Below, in pieces: positions 22,071 through 33,294 of a DNA stretch of 64,000 bases; position 1 is the first letter of the stretch; each line of letters starts with the position of its first letter. Origin of the DNA: Chthoniobacter sp. (GTDB lineage: Bacteria; Verrucomicrobiota; Verrucomicrobiia; Chthoniobacterales; Chthoniobacteraceae); NCBI GenBank assembly GCA_021414005.1, contig JAIOPH010000030.1, positions 124,001 to 188,000 on the forward strand. The letters run 5' to 3'. Made by a program: the position numbers and the translations under genes. The notes beneath the pieces were generated by a model. It was not told the origin of the DNA, made no database searches, and saw only the letters and a list, made by a program, of their open reading frames with translations.

Positions 22071-23573
22071 ATGATTCCCTTCGGCGATTTCACGTTCTTC
22101 GGCCTGCTGCTCTATGCGGTGCTGCCCGCGATCGCGCTCGGGCTGCTGGGCTGGCTGGATCGCGGGCGGCGCTGGTGGCTGATGCTCGTTACGCTCGGAA
22201 TCCTCGCGCTGCAATTCTCCGGCGACCTCGCGGTGCGGCCCGAATTCGAGGTGCGCGAGATCTGGATCGTGCTCGGTTATGCGGTGTTTCAGGGCGTGGT
22301 CGCGCAGGCTTTTCTCCGCTGGAAAACGCGCGCCACTTTCTACGCGGCGCTGAGTCTGGCGCTGCTCCCACTGGTGCTGGCCAAGGTGCTGCCCTTCGCC
22401 GCGCCCGACACGGCGTTTGGTTTTCTCGGCATTTCCTATGTCACGTTCCGCGCGCTCGATGTCGTCTTCAGCATCCACGATGGCGTGGTCAAAACGCTCC
22501 CGCCGGCGCAGTATTTCGCGTTCCTCTTTTTCTTCCCGGCGGTTTCCTCCGGCCCCATCGACCGCTACCGTCGCTTCGCCCAGGACTGGGTGAAAACGCG
22601 CAGCCGCACGGAGTTTCTCGACGACTTCGACTTCGCCGTGGCGCGCACGTTTCGGGGATTTCTTTACAAGTTCATCATCGCCGCGCTCATCCACGCGCAC
22701 TGGCTCACGCCCGCGTCGAAGCAGTCCGGCGCGCTGTGGAAGTTCAGCCTGATGTATGCGGAGACGCTCTATTTGTTCTTCGACTTCGCCGGCTACAGCG
22801 CCTTCGCCATCGGACTCGGCCGGCTCTTTGGCATTCGGGTGCCGGAGAATTTCAATGCGCCCTTTCTCGCGCGAAACATCCGCGAATTCTGGACGCGCTG
22901 GCACATCAGCCTGTCGTTCTGGTTTCGCGACCACGTCCACATGCGCTTCCTGCTCGCGGCGGTGAAAGGCCAATGGTTCACCGGCAAACACACCGCGAAT
23001 TACGTCGGGCTGTTTCTCACCTTCGGCCTGATGGGGCTGTGGCATGGGTTGGAGCCGCGCTTCTTGCTATATGGTGCGTATCAGGCGGCGCTGCTGTGCG
23101 GCTACGACTGGTTTTCCCGCTGGAACAAGACCACGCAAATCTGGCGCGACGGCCCGGCGTGGCGCGCGGGCAATATCGTCCTCACGTTTCACGCGTTCGC
23201 CTTTGGCATGATGATTTTCAACGGCCACTTCACGCCGAAGATTCCGCCGCACCGTGAGCAGGCGGTGGACGTGTGCGACTGCCATACCGTGACTGGCGTG
23301 GTGTGGAGTCGAGCCCAGCCCGCCGTGCAGCCGGACGTGGATATTTATGTGGACTACCAGTGGGTCGCGCGGGTGCGGGCCGATCAGTTTCGCGAAGATC
23401 TCAAGCAGCGCGGGATGGGCGATGGTCGCCACGCTTTCAGCTACAATTTCACTGCCGAAATCCGCAACGGGCGCGCGCACACCATCGAGGTCCGGCTCAC
23501 CAGCACCGGCGCATTCCTGCGCGGAACGCCCACGGTCATCACCTGTCCGCGCGCGGAAGCCGCGACCGATTAG
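22071..23573 (+). CDS. dltB: D-alanyl transporter DltB (MBOAT) with fused C-terminal domain
   Basis: 500 residues from the ATG at 22071 (MIPFGDFTFFGLLLYAV). The first ~390 form a multi-helix MBOAT acyltransferase: SGPIDRYRRF, RGFLYKFIIAALIH, FAGYSAFAIGLGRLFGI, FWTRWHISLSFWFRDHVH and the catalytic histidine in GLWHGLEPRF (His325). It should take D-alanine from DltC at the inner face for transfer outward. From about 394 to the end follows an extra beta-rich domain (VDIYVDYQWVARVRADQFRE, then GDGRHAFSYNF, NGRAHTIEVRL) that standard DltB lacks; similar segments occur attached to secreted proteins and glycosyltransferases. Its position implies an extracytoplasmic location. Confidence 0.92.
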   Translation: MIPFGDFTFFGLLLYAVLPAIALGLLGWLDRGRRWWLMLVTLGILALQFSGDLAVRPEFEVREIWIVLGYAVFQGVVAQAFLRWKTRATFYAALSLALLPLVLAKVLPFAAPDTAFGFLGISYVTFRALDVVFSIHDGVVKTLPPAQYFAFLFFFPAVSSGPIDRYRRFAQDWVKTRSRTEFLDDFDFAVARTFRGFLYKFIIAALIHAHWLTPASKQSGALWKFSLMYAETLYLFFDFAGYSAFAIGLGRLFGIRVPENFNAPFLARNIREFWTRWHISLSFWFRDHVHMRFLLAAVKGQWFTGKHTANYVGLFLTFGLMGLWHGLEPRFLLYGAYQAALLCGYDWFSRWNKTTQIWRDGPAWRAGNIVLTFHAFAFGMMIFNGHFTPKIPPHREQAVDVCDCHTVTGVVWSRAQPAVQPDVDIYVDYQWVARVRADQFREDLKQRGMGDGRHAFSYNFTAEIRNGRAHTIEVRLTSTGAFLRGTPTVITCPRAEAATD

Positions 23574-23579
23574 GCCGCG

Positions 23580-24284
23580 CTACTTTTCCGGCGGGTGGCT
23601 GTGCTTGCGGCGGATGCGGAGCCAGTTGTTCCAGGTCTTCCGAAACTTGTCGCGGCGCGTGAGGTAGCGCTGATGCAGTTCGATGCCTTTGGCGAGCTGG
23701 GCGAGGATGCCGCGCACGGAGAAGTCGTCGGTCGGAAAAATGGTGTAGGCCGTGCCGACGGCGGCCTCGTGGTGGGCGTCGCTGCCGGCGGTCATCGGGA
23801 GCTTTCTCCGCTGCGCGTAGTCAAAGCCGCGCTGGTTGAAGCGGCGAAGGGTGGTGGCGGCGTTGAAGACCTCAAGTCCGTCGATTTCCAAAGTCTCGAG
23901 CACCGCCTCGCGGATGCCCGCGCGAAAGCGGTCGTAAGGGTGTGCGGGAATGGCGAACCCGCCCGCCGCATGGACGAACCGGCAGACTTCCGCCGCAGGC
24001 GTGCCTTTGAGGTGATTGGGCAACGGCACGCCCAGGCAAAGCAGGTGCCCTTCGACGGTCGAAACCTCGTTGCCCGGAATAACCAAAAAGCCATCCACAG
24101 GCTGCCCATCCTCGCGGGCCAGGCCGCGCTCGACGAGGTGGCGGTAGCCGTCGCTGGTGTTGTGATCCGTGAGCGCGATGCCGTGCAGCCCTTTCGCCCG
24201 CGCCGAGGAGATGAGCGACTCCGGGCTGCTCACGCCATCGCCGGAAAACCAGGAGTGGCAGTGGAGATCAATCTTATACGGCAT
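23580..24284 (-). CDS. PHP-domain metal-dependent phosphoesterase
   Basis: 234 residues starting MPYKIDLHCHSWFSGDG at the ATG at 24284. The PHP metal ligands are all visible: DLHCHS, GIALTDHNT, IPGNEVS(TVEGHLLCLG), FAIPAHPYDRF and GSDAHH. Stand-alone PHP proteins of this size act as phosphoesterases, for example on 3',5'-nucleotide ends or histidinol phosphate; the substrate here cannot be told from sequence. It is convergent with dltB, six bases apart, and is not part of the dlt operon. Confidence 0.88.
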   Translation of the reverse strand: MPYKIDLHCHSWFSGDGVSSPESLISSARAKGLHGIALTDHNTSDGYRHLVERGLAREDGQPVDGFLVIPGNEVSTVEGHLLCLGVPLPNHLKGTPAAEVCRFVHAAGGFAIPAHPYDRFRAGIREAVLETLEIDGLEVFNAATTLRRFNQRGFDYAQRRKLPMTAGSDAHHEAAVGTAYTIFPTDDFSVRGILAQLAKGIELHQRYLTRRDKFRKTWNNWLRIRRKHSHPPEK

Positions 24285-24748
24285 GAGCGGGACGATGAGC
24301 GAAAGGAAGCCGGGGTTGAAGCAGAGTTTTCCGGCTTCCGGCACACCGAAGAATCCGAAGATCGAAACCCGCACTCCGAATCAAATCCGCAGGAATGGAA
24401 AGGGCCGAGTAACCCTGTGGGGAAGCAGGCCACGAGGGGTGGGCTGCATGTCGTCCGCGTGCGCGTGGACGTGCCGGGTGCCCTCACGCTGACTCCTGAT
24501 CGCCTCACTGGACCATCGGTGTCGCTGCCGCCGAAAAGACCGTCCGCATTACCGTGGCCGACGACGCCGCGCCCGTGAAAATTGCCAAGGTTTCTTCGAT
24601 AAAAGACCTGTCCCTTTGTTCTTCCGCCATCCTCAGCGGAGCGGAGACTTTGAGGAGCGCAGTCGGAGGACCTCTCACTCCCGGCGCGGGCGAACCTCCG
24701 CACTCCACGCCGTCGGCGACCGCCAAGCCGCCCTACGCTACTTTTGTC
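24285..24748. other. Intergenic stretch with possible coding remnant
   Basis: 464 bases between two minus-strand genes. A plus-strand stretch near 24505-24600 reads WTIGVAAAEKTVRITVADD in one frame, protein-like but with no start, and the frame is then lost into the antisense of the next gene. No promoter, repeat or RNA gene was recognised. It may be debris of a deleted gene. Confidence 0.3.
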
Positions 24749-26172
<1,424 letters not shown>

Positions 26173-26173
<1 letters not shown>

Positions 26174-28425
26174 TAGTTGATGTAGATGAATTCCGTCGTG
26201 TTCATGATGCCCACACAAAATTCCGCCAGCGCGGTGCGGCGCGCATCCGGTTTCCCGGCTTTCGTTTTCGCGTTCTCGGCGGCGGCGATGAACTCCACCG
26301 CGAGCTTTAGCTCCGCCTCGCTCGCCGGACGGCTGTAGGCTAGCAGCCACGCGCGGCGCACAAATTTCTCCACATCGCTCCCCGACTCACGCGTGAGACG
26401 CTCGGCCATCGCGCGCGCTTGCTCGCCGACGATGCGGTTGTTCAGCAGCGTGAGCGCCTGGGTCGGCACGGTCGTGGTCTGCCGGACCGGACAACTCACA
26501 GCGGTGTTTGGCGGGTCGAAGGCTTCAAAAAACGGGAAACGGAACGAACGGCGGTTCAGGATGTAGATCGCCCGTCGGGTCTGGTCCGCCGTCACCGGCC
26601 ACTTGTTCTCCGGCTTCCCGTCGATGTCGTACATTCCGCGCAGTTCTTCCGGCGAAAGTTTCGGCACGAACGGCGCGCCGAAACTCTTCCGGTCGAGCGT
26701 GCCGGTCGCGGCGTGCAGATGATCCCACACTTCCTCCGCCTCCAGCCGTCGCCACGGAAAGCCCGCCAGTAAACGGTTCTGCGGGTCAGCCGCGCTGGCC
26801 TTGGAATCGCGCACGGCCGACTGCCGATAGGTGGACGACAACACGATCAGCCGATGCAGCTTCTTCAAGCTCCACCCATCCGAGACCAGCTCGGACGCCA
26901 GCCAGTCGAGCAGTTCCGGATGTGACGGCGGCGCACCCTGCATGCCGAGATCGTTCGGCGTGGGCGCAAGCGCCTGGCCGAAGTGCCATTGCCAAACGCG
27001 ATTCGCGATCACGCGCGCCGGCAGCGGATTTTGCGGCGAAACGAGCCAGCGAGCGAGCTGGGCGCGGCGCTGTTTGTTCTCATCGGGCCCGCTTTGTAGC
27101 GCTCCGCCGCCCGGCAGAAATGCCGGCAATGCCGGAGCGATAAGTTTCGTCGGCTTGGTCAGCTCGCCTCGGGTCAGCAGATGGATCGGCACCGGCTTCT
27201 CCGCATGCCGCACCGCGCGATACGCCGTGCGCTCACCCTTACCCCAAGCCTTCGCTTTCGTGTTCCGGTTCCACGTTTCACTCGCGGCAAAGATCGCCTC
27301 AAGGCCGAAGTAATCGCGCTGACTGATGGGATCGTATTTGTGGTTGTGACAGTTTGCGCAACCCACCGTGAGACCCAGCGCCACCTCGCTCAGCGTGCTG
27401 ACCTGATCCGTGCGCCGCACATACTCCAGCATGTCCGGGTAGGCATCGAGCGCGTTGGGCCACTCACCCAGCGTCCACACCGCCACGGCGTTCTGCATGG
27501 CCTCGCCTTGCTCCGGCCACAGCTCGTCGCCCGCGACCTGCTCCATGACGAAACGATCATAAGGTTTGTCGTCATTGAAACTGCGGATGACGTAATCGCG
27601 ATAACGCCACGCCTGCTCGTAAATGATGTCCGTCTCATACCCACCCGAGTCCGCATAGCGCACGATGTCCAGCCAGTGCCGCGCCCACCGCTCGCCATAG
27701 GCCGGCGAGGCCAGCAGCCGGTCCACCACTTTCGCAAAGGCCTCCGCGCCGGTGTCGCTGACAAATGCGGCGATTTCCTCCGGCGCAGGCGGCAGCCCCG
27801 TGAGGTCGAAAGACACGCGCCGGAGCAGCGCTTCCTTCGTCGCGGGCGGAGCGGGAGCCAGCCCCGCTTCACCGAGCTTCGCGAGGATGAAAGCGTCGAT
27901 CGGTGAAGCTATCCACGCGTCCTTGCGTTCCGGCAGCGCCGGTCGCCGCAGCGGCTTGAAGGACCAATGCCCCGCGGCCTTCGCCACCCGCGGATCGATT
28001 TCATCCGCGCTCGCCGGCCACTCCGCGCCCTGATCAATCCACGCCCGCAGCAGCCCGATCTGCGCCGCGGTCAGCCGCTCCCCTTTGTCCTTTGGCGGCA
28101 TCACCGTGTCCTCCTCCAGCCCCGCCACGAGATGGATCAGCCGACTCTCCGCGCTCTTCCCCGGCTCGATGATCTTCCCCTCATCGCCCCCCTCCATCGC
28201 CGCCGCCCGCGCATCCAGTCGCAGCCCGCCCTTCTGCTTCTCCCGGCCATGACACTTCACGCAGCGCTCTGCGAGCAGCGGCTGGATATCCCGCACAAAA
28301 TCCACCGTCGCACTCGCTGCCGGCGGGAGTTTGGAGAGATGGATTTCCTTCCCGGCAGCAGCCTCGGTGCGGGCACGGGGCAGCAGGAGAACGAGAGCTA
28401 GAGCCGTGGCAACGGTGGCGTGCAT
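26173..28425 (-). CDS. PSD1/DUF1549-DUF1553 protein with c-type heme motif (second pair)
   Basis: 750 residues from the ATG at 28425, with signal peptide (ATALALVLLLPRARTEAA). Domains in order: planctomycete cytochrome C with heme site RCVKCHGREKQKGGLRLD; DUF1549 (HWSFKPLRRP, SFDLTGLPP, RHWLDIVRYADSGG) with a further CANCH motif; and DUF1553 (RAQLARWLVSPQNPL to the C-terminus, LLNNRI, NTTEFIYIN). Presumed periplasmic electron-transfer partner of the DUF1501 protein whose start overlaps its stop. Confidence 0.92.
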
Positions 28426-28517
28426 TTGCGAGCAATATGATCCGGAAGCAGCACTAAGTCGTAGGCGAAACGTTCGGGAATTCCAGTGGAGCAGCCTGCC
28501 GGACCCACGCACGCGCG

Positions 28518-29933
28518 TCACGCGAGAAGGGAGCGCACGACTTTTCCGGCGACATCGGTGAGGCGAAAGTCACGGCCTTGGGTGCGAAAGGTGAGGCGTT
28601 CGTGGTTGATGCCCATTTGATGGAGGATGGTGGCGTGGAGGTCGTGGACGTGGACGGGGTTTTCGACGGTGTGGTAGCCGAATTCGTCGGTCGACCCGTA
28701 GGTGATGCCGGGTTTCATACCGCCGCCGGCGAGCCACATGGTGAAGGCGTGCGGGTGGTGGTCGCGGCCCCAGGTTTTTCCGGAAACCTGAGCGACGGGA
28801 GTGCGTCCGAATTCTCCTCCCCAGATGACGAGGGTGTCTTCCAGCAAGCCGCGTTGTTTAAGGTCGGTGAGCAGTGCGGCGGCGGGTTGGTCTGAGGCGG
28901 CGCACTGGCGCTTGTGCTCCATGTCTATGTTCGTGTGGGAATCCCAGCCGCGGTCGTAAAGCTGGACGAAGCGGACGCCGCGCTCGACGAGGCGGCGGGC
29001 GAGCAAGCAGTTGCGGGCGAAGGACGGCTTTGCGGGATCAGCGCCGTAGAGTTTGAGGATGTGCTCGGGCTCGTCCTTGAGGTCGGCGAGTGCGGGCACG
29101 CTGGCTTGCATCCGAAAGGCGAGTTCGTAGGAGGCAATGCGCGAGGCGATTTCTGGATCGCCCAGCGCATCGCTCTGGCGGCGATTCATCCACTGAATCA
29201 TGTCGAGTTCGCGGCGGCGGTCAGCCGTGGTGACGCCTTTTGGATTTGCGAGATGAAGCACAGGCGCACCGCTGTTTCGGAAAGGCACACCCGCATGGCG
29301 GGAATCGAGAAAGCCATTGCCCCAAAAGCTCTGGAGCAGCGGCTGGCCGTCACTCGACCCGGAGGTGAGCACGACGTAAGCGGGCAGGTCGCTGTTTTCC
29401 GAACCGAGGCCGTAGGAAAGCCACGCGCCGAGTGTGGGGCGGTCGCCGAGCAGCGTGCCGCAGTTCATGAAATTGACGGCGGGGTCGTGGACGTTCGTGT
29501 CCGTGTGCATGGAACGGATGACGGTGAGTTCGTCGGCGACTTTGGAAAGATGTGGCAGCAGTTCGGAGATGACCGTGCCCGACTGGCCGTGCTGTTGGAA
29601 TGTGTAGGGCGAGCCTTTCAGACTTGGCGTGCCGCGAATCAGTGCGAACTGCTGGTGATTTTTCAGCAACTCCGGCGGGATGGTTTTTCCGTCGAGTTCA
29701 TTGAGCTTCGGCTTTGGGTCGAACAAATCCACGTGCGACGGCCCGCCCGCCATGAAAAGGAAGATGATGCGTTTGGCGCGCGGCGCGAAGTTCGGGAAGC
29801 CGGGCAGTCCGCCGGATGCGAGCAAATCGGGCTTCAGCAACGACGCCAGTGCCAGTGCGCCAAGGCCACCTGCGGAGCGTCCGAGGAACGCTCTGCGTGT
29901 GAGCGATGTGTTGAAAGCAGAGTGCGGCGTCAT
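28518..29933 (-). CDS. DUF1501 domain protein, Tat-exported (first pair)
   Basis: 471 residues from the ATG at 29933, which overlaps the stop of the PSD1 gene upstream by four bases. Twin-arginine signal LTRRAFLGRSAGGLGALALA. Fold markers: FMAGGPSHVDLFDPKP, YDRGWDSHTNIDMEHKRQ, LVIWGGEFGRTP, WGRDHHPHAFTMWLAGGG, VHDLHATILHQMGINHERL. The sequence differs enough from the copy at 24749-26173 that the two pairs are not recent duplicates. Role as for the other copy. Confidence 0.92.
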   Translation of the reverse strand: MTPHSAFNTSLTRRAFLGRSAGGLGALALASLLKPDLLASGGLPGFPNFAPRAKRIIFLFMAGGPSHVDLFDPKPKLNELDGKTIPPELLKNHQQFALIRGTPSLKGSPYTFQQHGQSGTVISELLPHLSKVADELTVIRSMHTDTNVHDPAVNFMNCGTLLGDRPTLGAWLSYGLGSENSDLPAYVVLTSGSSDGQPLLQSFWGNGFLDSRHAGVPFRNSGAPVLHLANPKGVTTADRRRELDMIQWMNRRQSDALGDPEIASRIASYELAFRMQASVPALADLKDEPEHILKLYGADPAKPSFARNCLLARRLVERGVRFVQLYDRGWDSHTNIDMEHKRQCAASDQPAAALLTDLKQRGLLEDTLVIWGGEFGRTPVAQVSGKTWGRDHHPHAFTMWLAGGGMKPGITYGSTDEFGYHTVENPVHVHDLHATILHQMGINHERLTFRTQGRDFRLTDVAGKVVRSLLA

Positions 29934-32083
29934 GGCCTGTTGAGGGTTTCGTCGAGATTCATGAGCACCGACGCGACGCTCGTCCACGCAGCGGAGAGGT
30001 CGTCCGGATAGCGTTTGGTTTGCTCATCAATGAACGCGAGAAATCGCACGCGTTCTTCGTTGTCGGGTTTGCGACAAAGACCAAGGCGAAAGGCGAATTC
30101 CAGACGAGCCGCGTTGCCTTCAGGCGCGTCGGAAAGGATGCGTTTTGCAAAGGCGCTAGCTGCTTCGAGAAAGATGGGATCGTTGAGCGTCACGAGCGCC
30201 TGCGTGGGCAAATTCGCGGTGTTGCGGCGCGCGGTGCAGACGGCCCGCGACGGTGCGTCGAGCAATTCCATCGTCGGGTGCAATGCCATGCGTCGCCAGT
30301 AAATGTAGAGGCTCTTGCGGTGGAGGTCATCCCCGCTGCTGGCGGTCCATTTTCCCGGCAGGTCGCGGTCTTCCCAGTAGTTGTCCGGCTGCGGAGGGAA
30401 GACGCTGCGACCGCTGCCGCCTGACTTCAGCAGACCACCCAGCGCAAGCGCCTGATCGCGGATTTGCTCGGCGGGCAGACGCACCCGCGCCATGAACGCG
30501 AGCAGGCGATTTTGTGGATCGTGCGTGGCGAGTTGGGGCGGGATGCGGGCTGATTGACGATACGTTGCCGACGTCACGATGAGACGGTGGATCGCTTTCA
30601 TGTCCCAGCCGGATGCGACGAACTCACTCGCGAGCCAGTCGAGCAATTCAGGATGCGTCGGCCACTCCCCTTGCAGGCCGAAGTCCGCCGGTGTGCGCAC
30701 GAGGCCGTAGCCAAAGTAACCCTGCCAGAAACGGTTCACCACGACCCGCGCGACGAGCGGATTTTTCCCACTCACCAGCCACCGCGCGAACTCCAGCCGG
30801 TTGCCCGGTTGCGTGGTTTCGCCAAGCAGAAACACTGGAACTCCCGGCGATACTTTCTCTCCGAGAGTGAGGAAGTTTCCCCGCACATGGATGAACGTCT
30901 CGCGCGGTTGCGCGCGTTCTTTCATCACCGGAACCGACACCGTCTTCTTGTCGGGCAGTTCGAGTTTCAAATGCGGCCCGCCCTGCGCGAAGGCCACGCC
31001 GGAGTGCTCGATGTTATTGAACAACGCGAAGAGCCGATAGTAGTCCGCCTGCGAGATGGGATCGAACTTGTGATCGTGGCACTCCGCGCAGCCCACCGTG
31101 AGACCTAGCCAGACGGCGCCCGTGGTGTTCACGCGGTCCACGACGCCCTTCAGTCGGTATTCCTCCACGGGATACGTGTTCCCTTTCGCCTGTGGTGCGT
31201 TGCGGTGAAAGGCGGAGGCTATGCGCTGCTCGTTCGTCGCGTCCGGCAGCATGTCGCCGGCGAGTTGCTCGATGGTGAATTGGTCGAACGTCTGGTTGCG
31301 CTGAATCGCTCCAATCACCCACTCGCGGAAAGGCCAGATGTCGCGCTGCTTGTCGTCGGCAAAACCCCGCGTGTCGGCATAGCGCGCCAGATCCAGCCAG
31401 TCCTGCGCGCGCCGCTCGGCGTAATCCCGCGTGGCCATCAGCCGGTCCACCACGCGCTCGTAGGCCCCGGGCGCGGAGTCGGTGAGAAACGCATCCACCT
31501 CCGGGACCGTCGGCGGCAGCCCCGTGAGATCGAGCGTGACGCGGCGGATGAGCGTCGTGCGTTCCGCCTCCGGCGAGGGAGAAAGCCCCTCCTGCTCCAG
31601 CCGCGCGAGGATGAAGCGGTCCACCGGATTGCGCGGCCAGTCCGCCATTTTCACCACTGGCAGTTCCGGTCTCCGCGGCGGTGCAAACGCCCAGTGCTGC
31701 TCGTAGCGGGCGCCGCCCGCGATCCATAGTCCCAGCAATTCCCGCTGCGCGAGCGTGAGCACTTTGTGGCTCTTCGGCGGCGGCATCACCTCGTCCTTGT
31801 CCGTCGCCTGGATGCGCGCCCAGAGCTCACTGCCTTTCAGGTCTCCCGGCTTGATGATCACCGCCCCGCTCTCCCCTTTGCCAAAAGCCCCCTCCGCCGT
31901 GTCCAGCCGCAACTCCGCTTTGCGCTGCTTCCCATCCGGCCCGTGGCACGAGAAACATTTGTCCGCAAGAACCGGCCTCACATCGCGATTAAAATCCACC
32001 TCCCCCTCCGCGGCCGCCGCCGCTTGCCAACCCAGCACCGCAATCGCGACCCACCCGCGATTCCTGAGCAGAGCGCTATTCAT
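29930..32083 (-). CDS. PSD1/DUF1549-DUF1553 protein with c-type heme motif (first pair)
   Basis: 717 residues. Signal peptide (WVAIAVLGWQAAAAAEG), then cytochrome-like domain with KCFSCHGPDGKQRKAELRLD and EVMPPPKSHK, DUF1549 (HWAFAPPRRPELP, TLDLTGLPP, AQDWLDLARYADTRGF, CAECHDHKFDPI) and DUF1553 (LEFARWLVSGKNPLVARVVV, TNLPTQALVTLND). Complete and typical. It lies 12 bases downstream of the ThuA-like gene and overlaps the DUF1501 gene, so the five genes between 33019 and 24749 probably form one transcript. Confidence 0.92.
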   Translation of the reverse strand: MNSALLRNRGWVAIAVLGWQAAAAAEGEVDFNRDVRPVLADKCFSCHGPDGKQRKAELRLDTAEGAFGKGESGAVIIKPGDLKGSELWARIQATDKDEVMPPPKSHKVLTLAQRELLGLWIAGGARYEQHWAFAPPRRPELPVVKMADWPRNPVDRFILARLEQEGLSPSPEAERTTLIRRVTLDLTGLPPTVPEVDAFLTDSAPGAYERVVDRLMATRDYAERRAQDWLDLARYADTRGFADDKQRDIWPFREWVIGAIQRNQTFDQFTIEQLAGDMLPDATNEQRIASAFHRNAPQAKGNTYPVEEYRLKGVVDRVNTTGAVWLGLTVGCAECHDHKFDPISQADYYRLFALFNNIEHSGVAFAQGGPHLKLELPDKKTVSVPVMKERAQPRETFIHVRGNFLTLGEKVSPGVPVFLLGETTQPGNRLEFARWLVSGKNPLVARVVVNRFWQGYFGYGLVRTPADFGLQGEWPTHPELLDWLASEFVASGWDMKAIHRLIVTSATYRQSARIPPQLATHDPQNRLLAFMARVRLPAEQIRDQALALGGLLKSGGSGRSVFPPQPDNYWEDRDLPGKWTASSGDDLHRKSLYIYWRRMALHPTMELLDAPSRAVCTARRNTANLPTQALVTLNDPIFLEAASAFAKRILSDAPEGNAARLEFAFRLGLCRKPDNEERVRFLAFIDEQTKRYPDDLSAAWTSVASVLMNLDETLNRP

Positions 32084-32095
32084 CGAGCCACCTAG

Positions 32096-33019
32096 TTATG
32101 GCTCACTCACCCGCGCGCCCGTATAGATCGCCGCATCGAGGCGGTTGAGTGGACGCTTCGCCGTCCAGCACAGACCGCGGTACGCCAGCACGCGAAAGAG
32201 CGGGTCGTCATGGGTCCAGGTGAAGTGGCACGGGATGCAGACAAACACGCGCCCGCTGCCGCGCTCCACGCTCCACACCTGCGGCTGTGCCGCGCCATCG
32301 GCTTCCATCGCCGCGATCGTCGTCGTGCCTTCGCCATCGCCGAAGAGTTTCCAATACGGCTCCTCCGGGCGGATGTCGGACGTGGGAAACCCCTGCGTGA
32401 TTTCATGCGGACTGTATTTCAGATTCACATCGCCGCGCAGCCACTTGTTCCCCGTCCATGCCCGCCCAATGCGCTCCGCCAGCGCCTTGGGTTCACGCTG
32501 GCCATTCATGGAGAAATGGAGAAAGACCAGCCCTCCGCCGCGCGCGAGAAAGGCATCCATCTCCGGCGCCTTCGTCGCATCCCACACCGGGTTGTCGTGA
32601 AAGAACGCGACGACATCCGCCTTCTTCCACTGCTCCTCCGTCGGCCACTTGTCCGCCGGCTCCACCGTCACGCCCGGAACCCCGGCGAGGATCATCGTCC
32701 AGCGCTCGCGCCAGATCGGGTAATCGTGAAACCCCACACCATTGTGCCCCGCGTCCTTCACCGCCGCACACAGCACGATGTGGAAAGGGCGCCGCTTTTC
32801 CTCCTCCGTCATCGGCTTCACCGCCGCCAGCACCGGCTCCACCTCCTTCTTCGACCGCGCCGCCGGCATCTTGATCCCCTGCACCACTTCCGGGCTCGGC
32901 CACGGCTTCGTCACATCCACCACTGCCCCCGGCAGCGGCACCGGAATCACCGGCGGCTCCTCCGCCCATCCCTTGGCGATGGCAAAAGTGAACGTGGCGA
33001 GGATGGCGTAGTTTCTCAT
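32096..33019 (-). CDS. ThuA-like exported protein
   Basis: 307 residues from the ATG at 33019 (MRNYAILATFTFAIAKGWAE signal peptide). The class I glutamine-amidotransferase-like ThuA fold is suggested by FHIVLCAAVKDAGHNGVGFH at the first strand, ADVVAFFHDNPVWDAT, FLARGGGLVFLHFSMNG and the late QVWSVERGSGRVFVCIPCH, WTHDDPLFRVLAYRG. No catalytic cysteine nucleophile is obvious. Such proteins are common next to DUF1501/PSD1 genes and sugar-oxidation genes. It is the first gene of the minus-strand operon. Confidence 0.8.
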   Translation of the reverse strand: MRNYAILATFTFAIAKGWAEEPPVIPVPLPGAVVDVTKPWPSPEVVQGIKMPAARSKKEVEPVLAAVKPMTEEEKRRPFHIVLCAAVKDAGHNGVGFHDYPIWRERWTMILAGVPGVTVEPADKWPTEEQWKKADVVAFFHDNPVWDATKAPEMDAFLARGGGLVFLHFSMNGQREPKALAERIGRAWTGNKWLRGDVNLKYSPHEITQGFPTSDIRPEEPYWKLFGDGEGTTTIAAMEADGAAQPQVWSVERGSGRVFVCIPCHFTWTHDDPLFRVLAYRGLCWTAKRPLNRLDAAIYTGARVSEP

Positions 33020-33174
33020 AAAATGGCACCGGCTAACCGGCAGTGATTTTGGGATCGGCATGCCGTGCAGTATGTCGCCATGAGAACCGGCTCCAATCCG
33101 GATTGCTAGCCCTGAATGGAAAAGCTCCGGCCATCATCCGCGCCACCTGTGCAATCTGGGGTTCCTTTTCTGAC

Positions 33175-33213
33175 CTCGTCCCCAAGCTTCTGCGCAGGAG
33201 CTTGGTAACGAGG
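33175..33213. repeat. Palindromic repeat related to the GTTCCCAAAG family
   Basis: CCTCGTCCCCAAGCT (33175-33189) and AGCTTGGTAACGAGG (33199-33213) are complementary with two mismatches around a TCTGCGCAG-type centre. The arms resemble the CTCGTTCCCAAAG arms at 8240, 8381 and 12091, suggesting a fourth, diverged copy. Confidence 0.6.
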
Positions 33214-33294
33214 CGACGCGAGGGACGCCGCTCGAACTCGACACCCGATGATCGACAATGAATCCACTTCCGCTACTTTCGCTCCACTCAACCC

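Noticed and set aside
20231..22093. 620-codon minus-strand frame opposite dltC-dltX-dltA
   Set aside because: Antisense to well-supported dlt genes, rich in Arg, His and Glu with no known motif.
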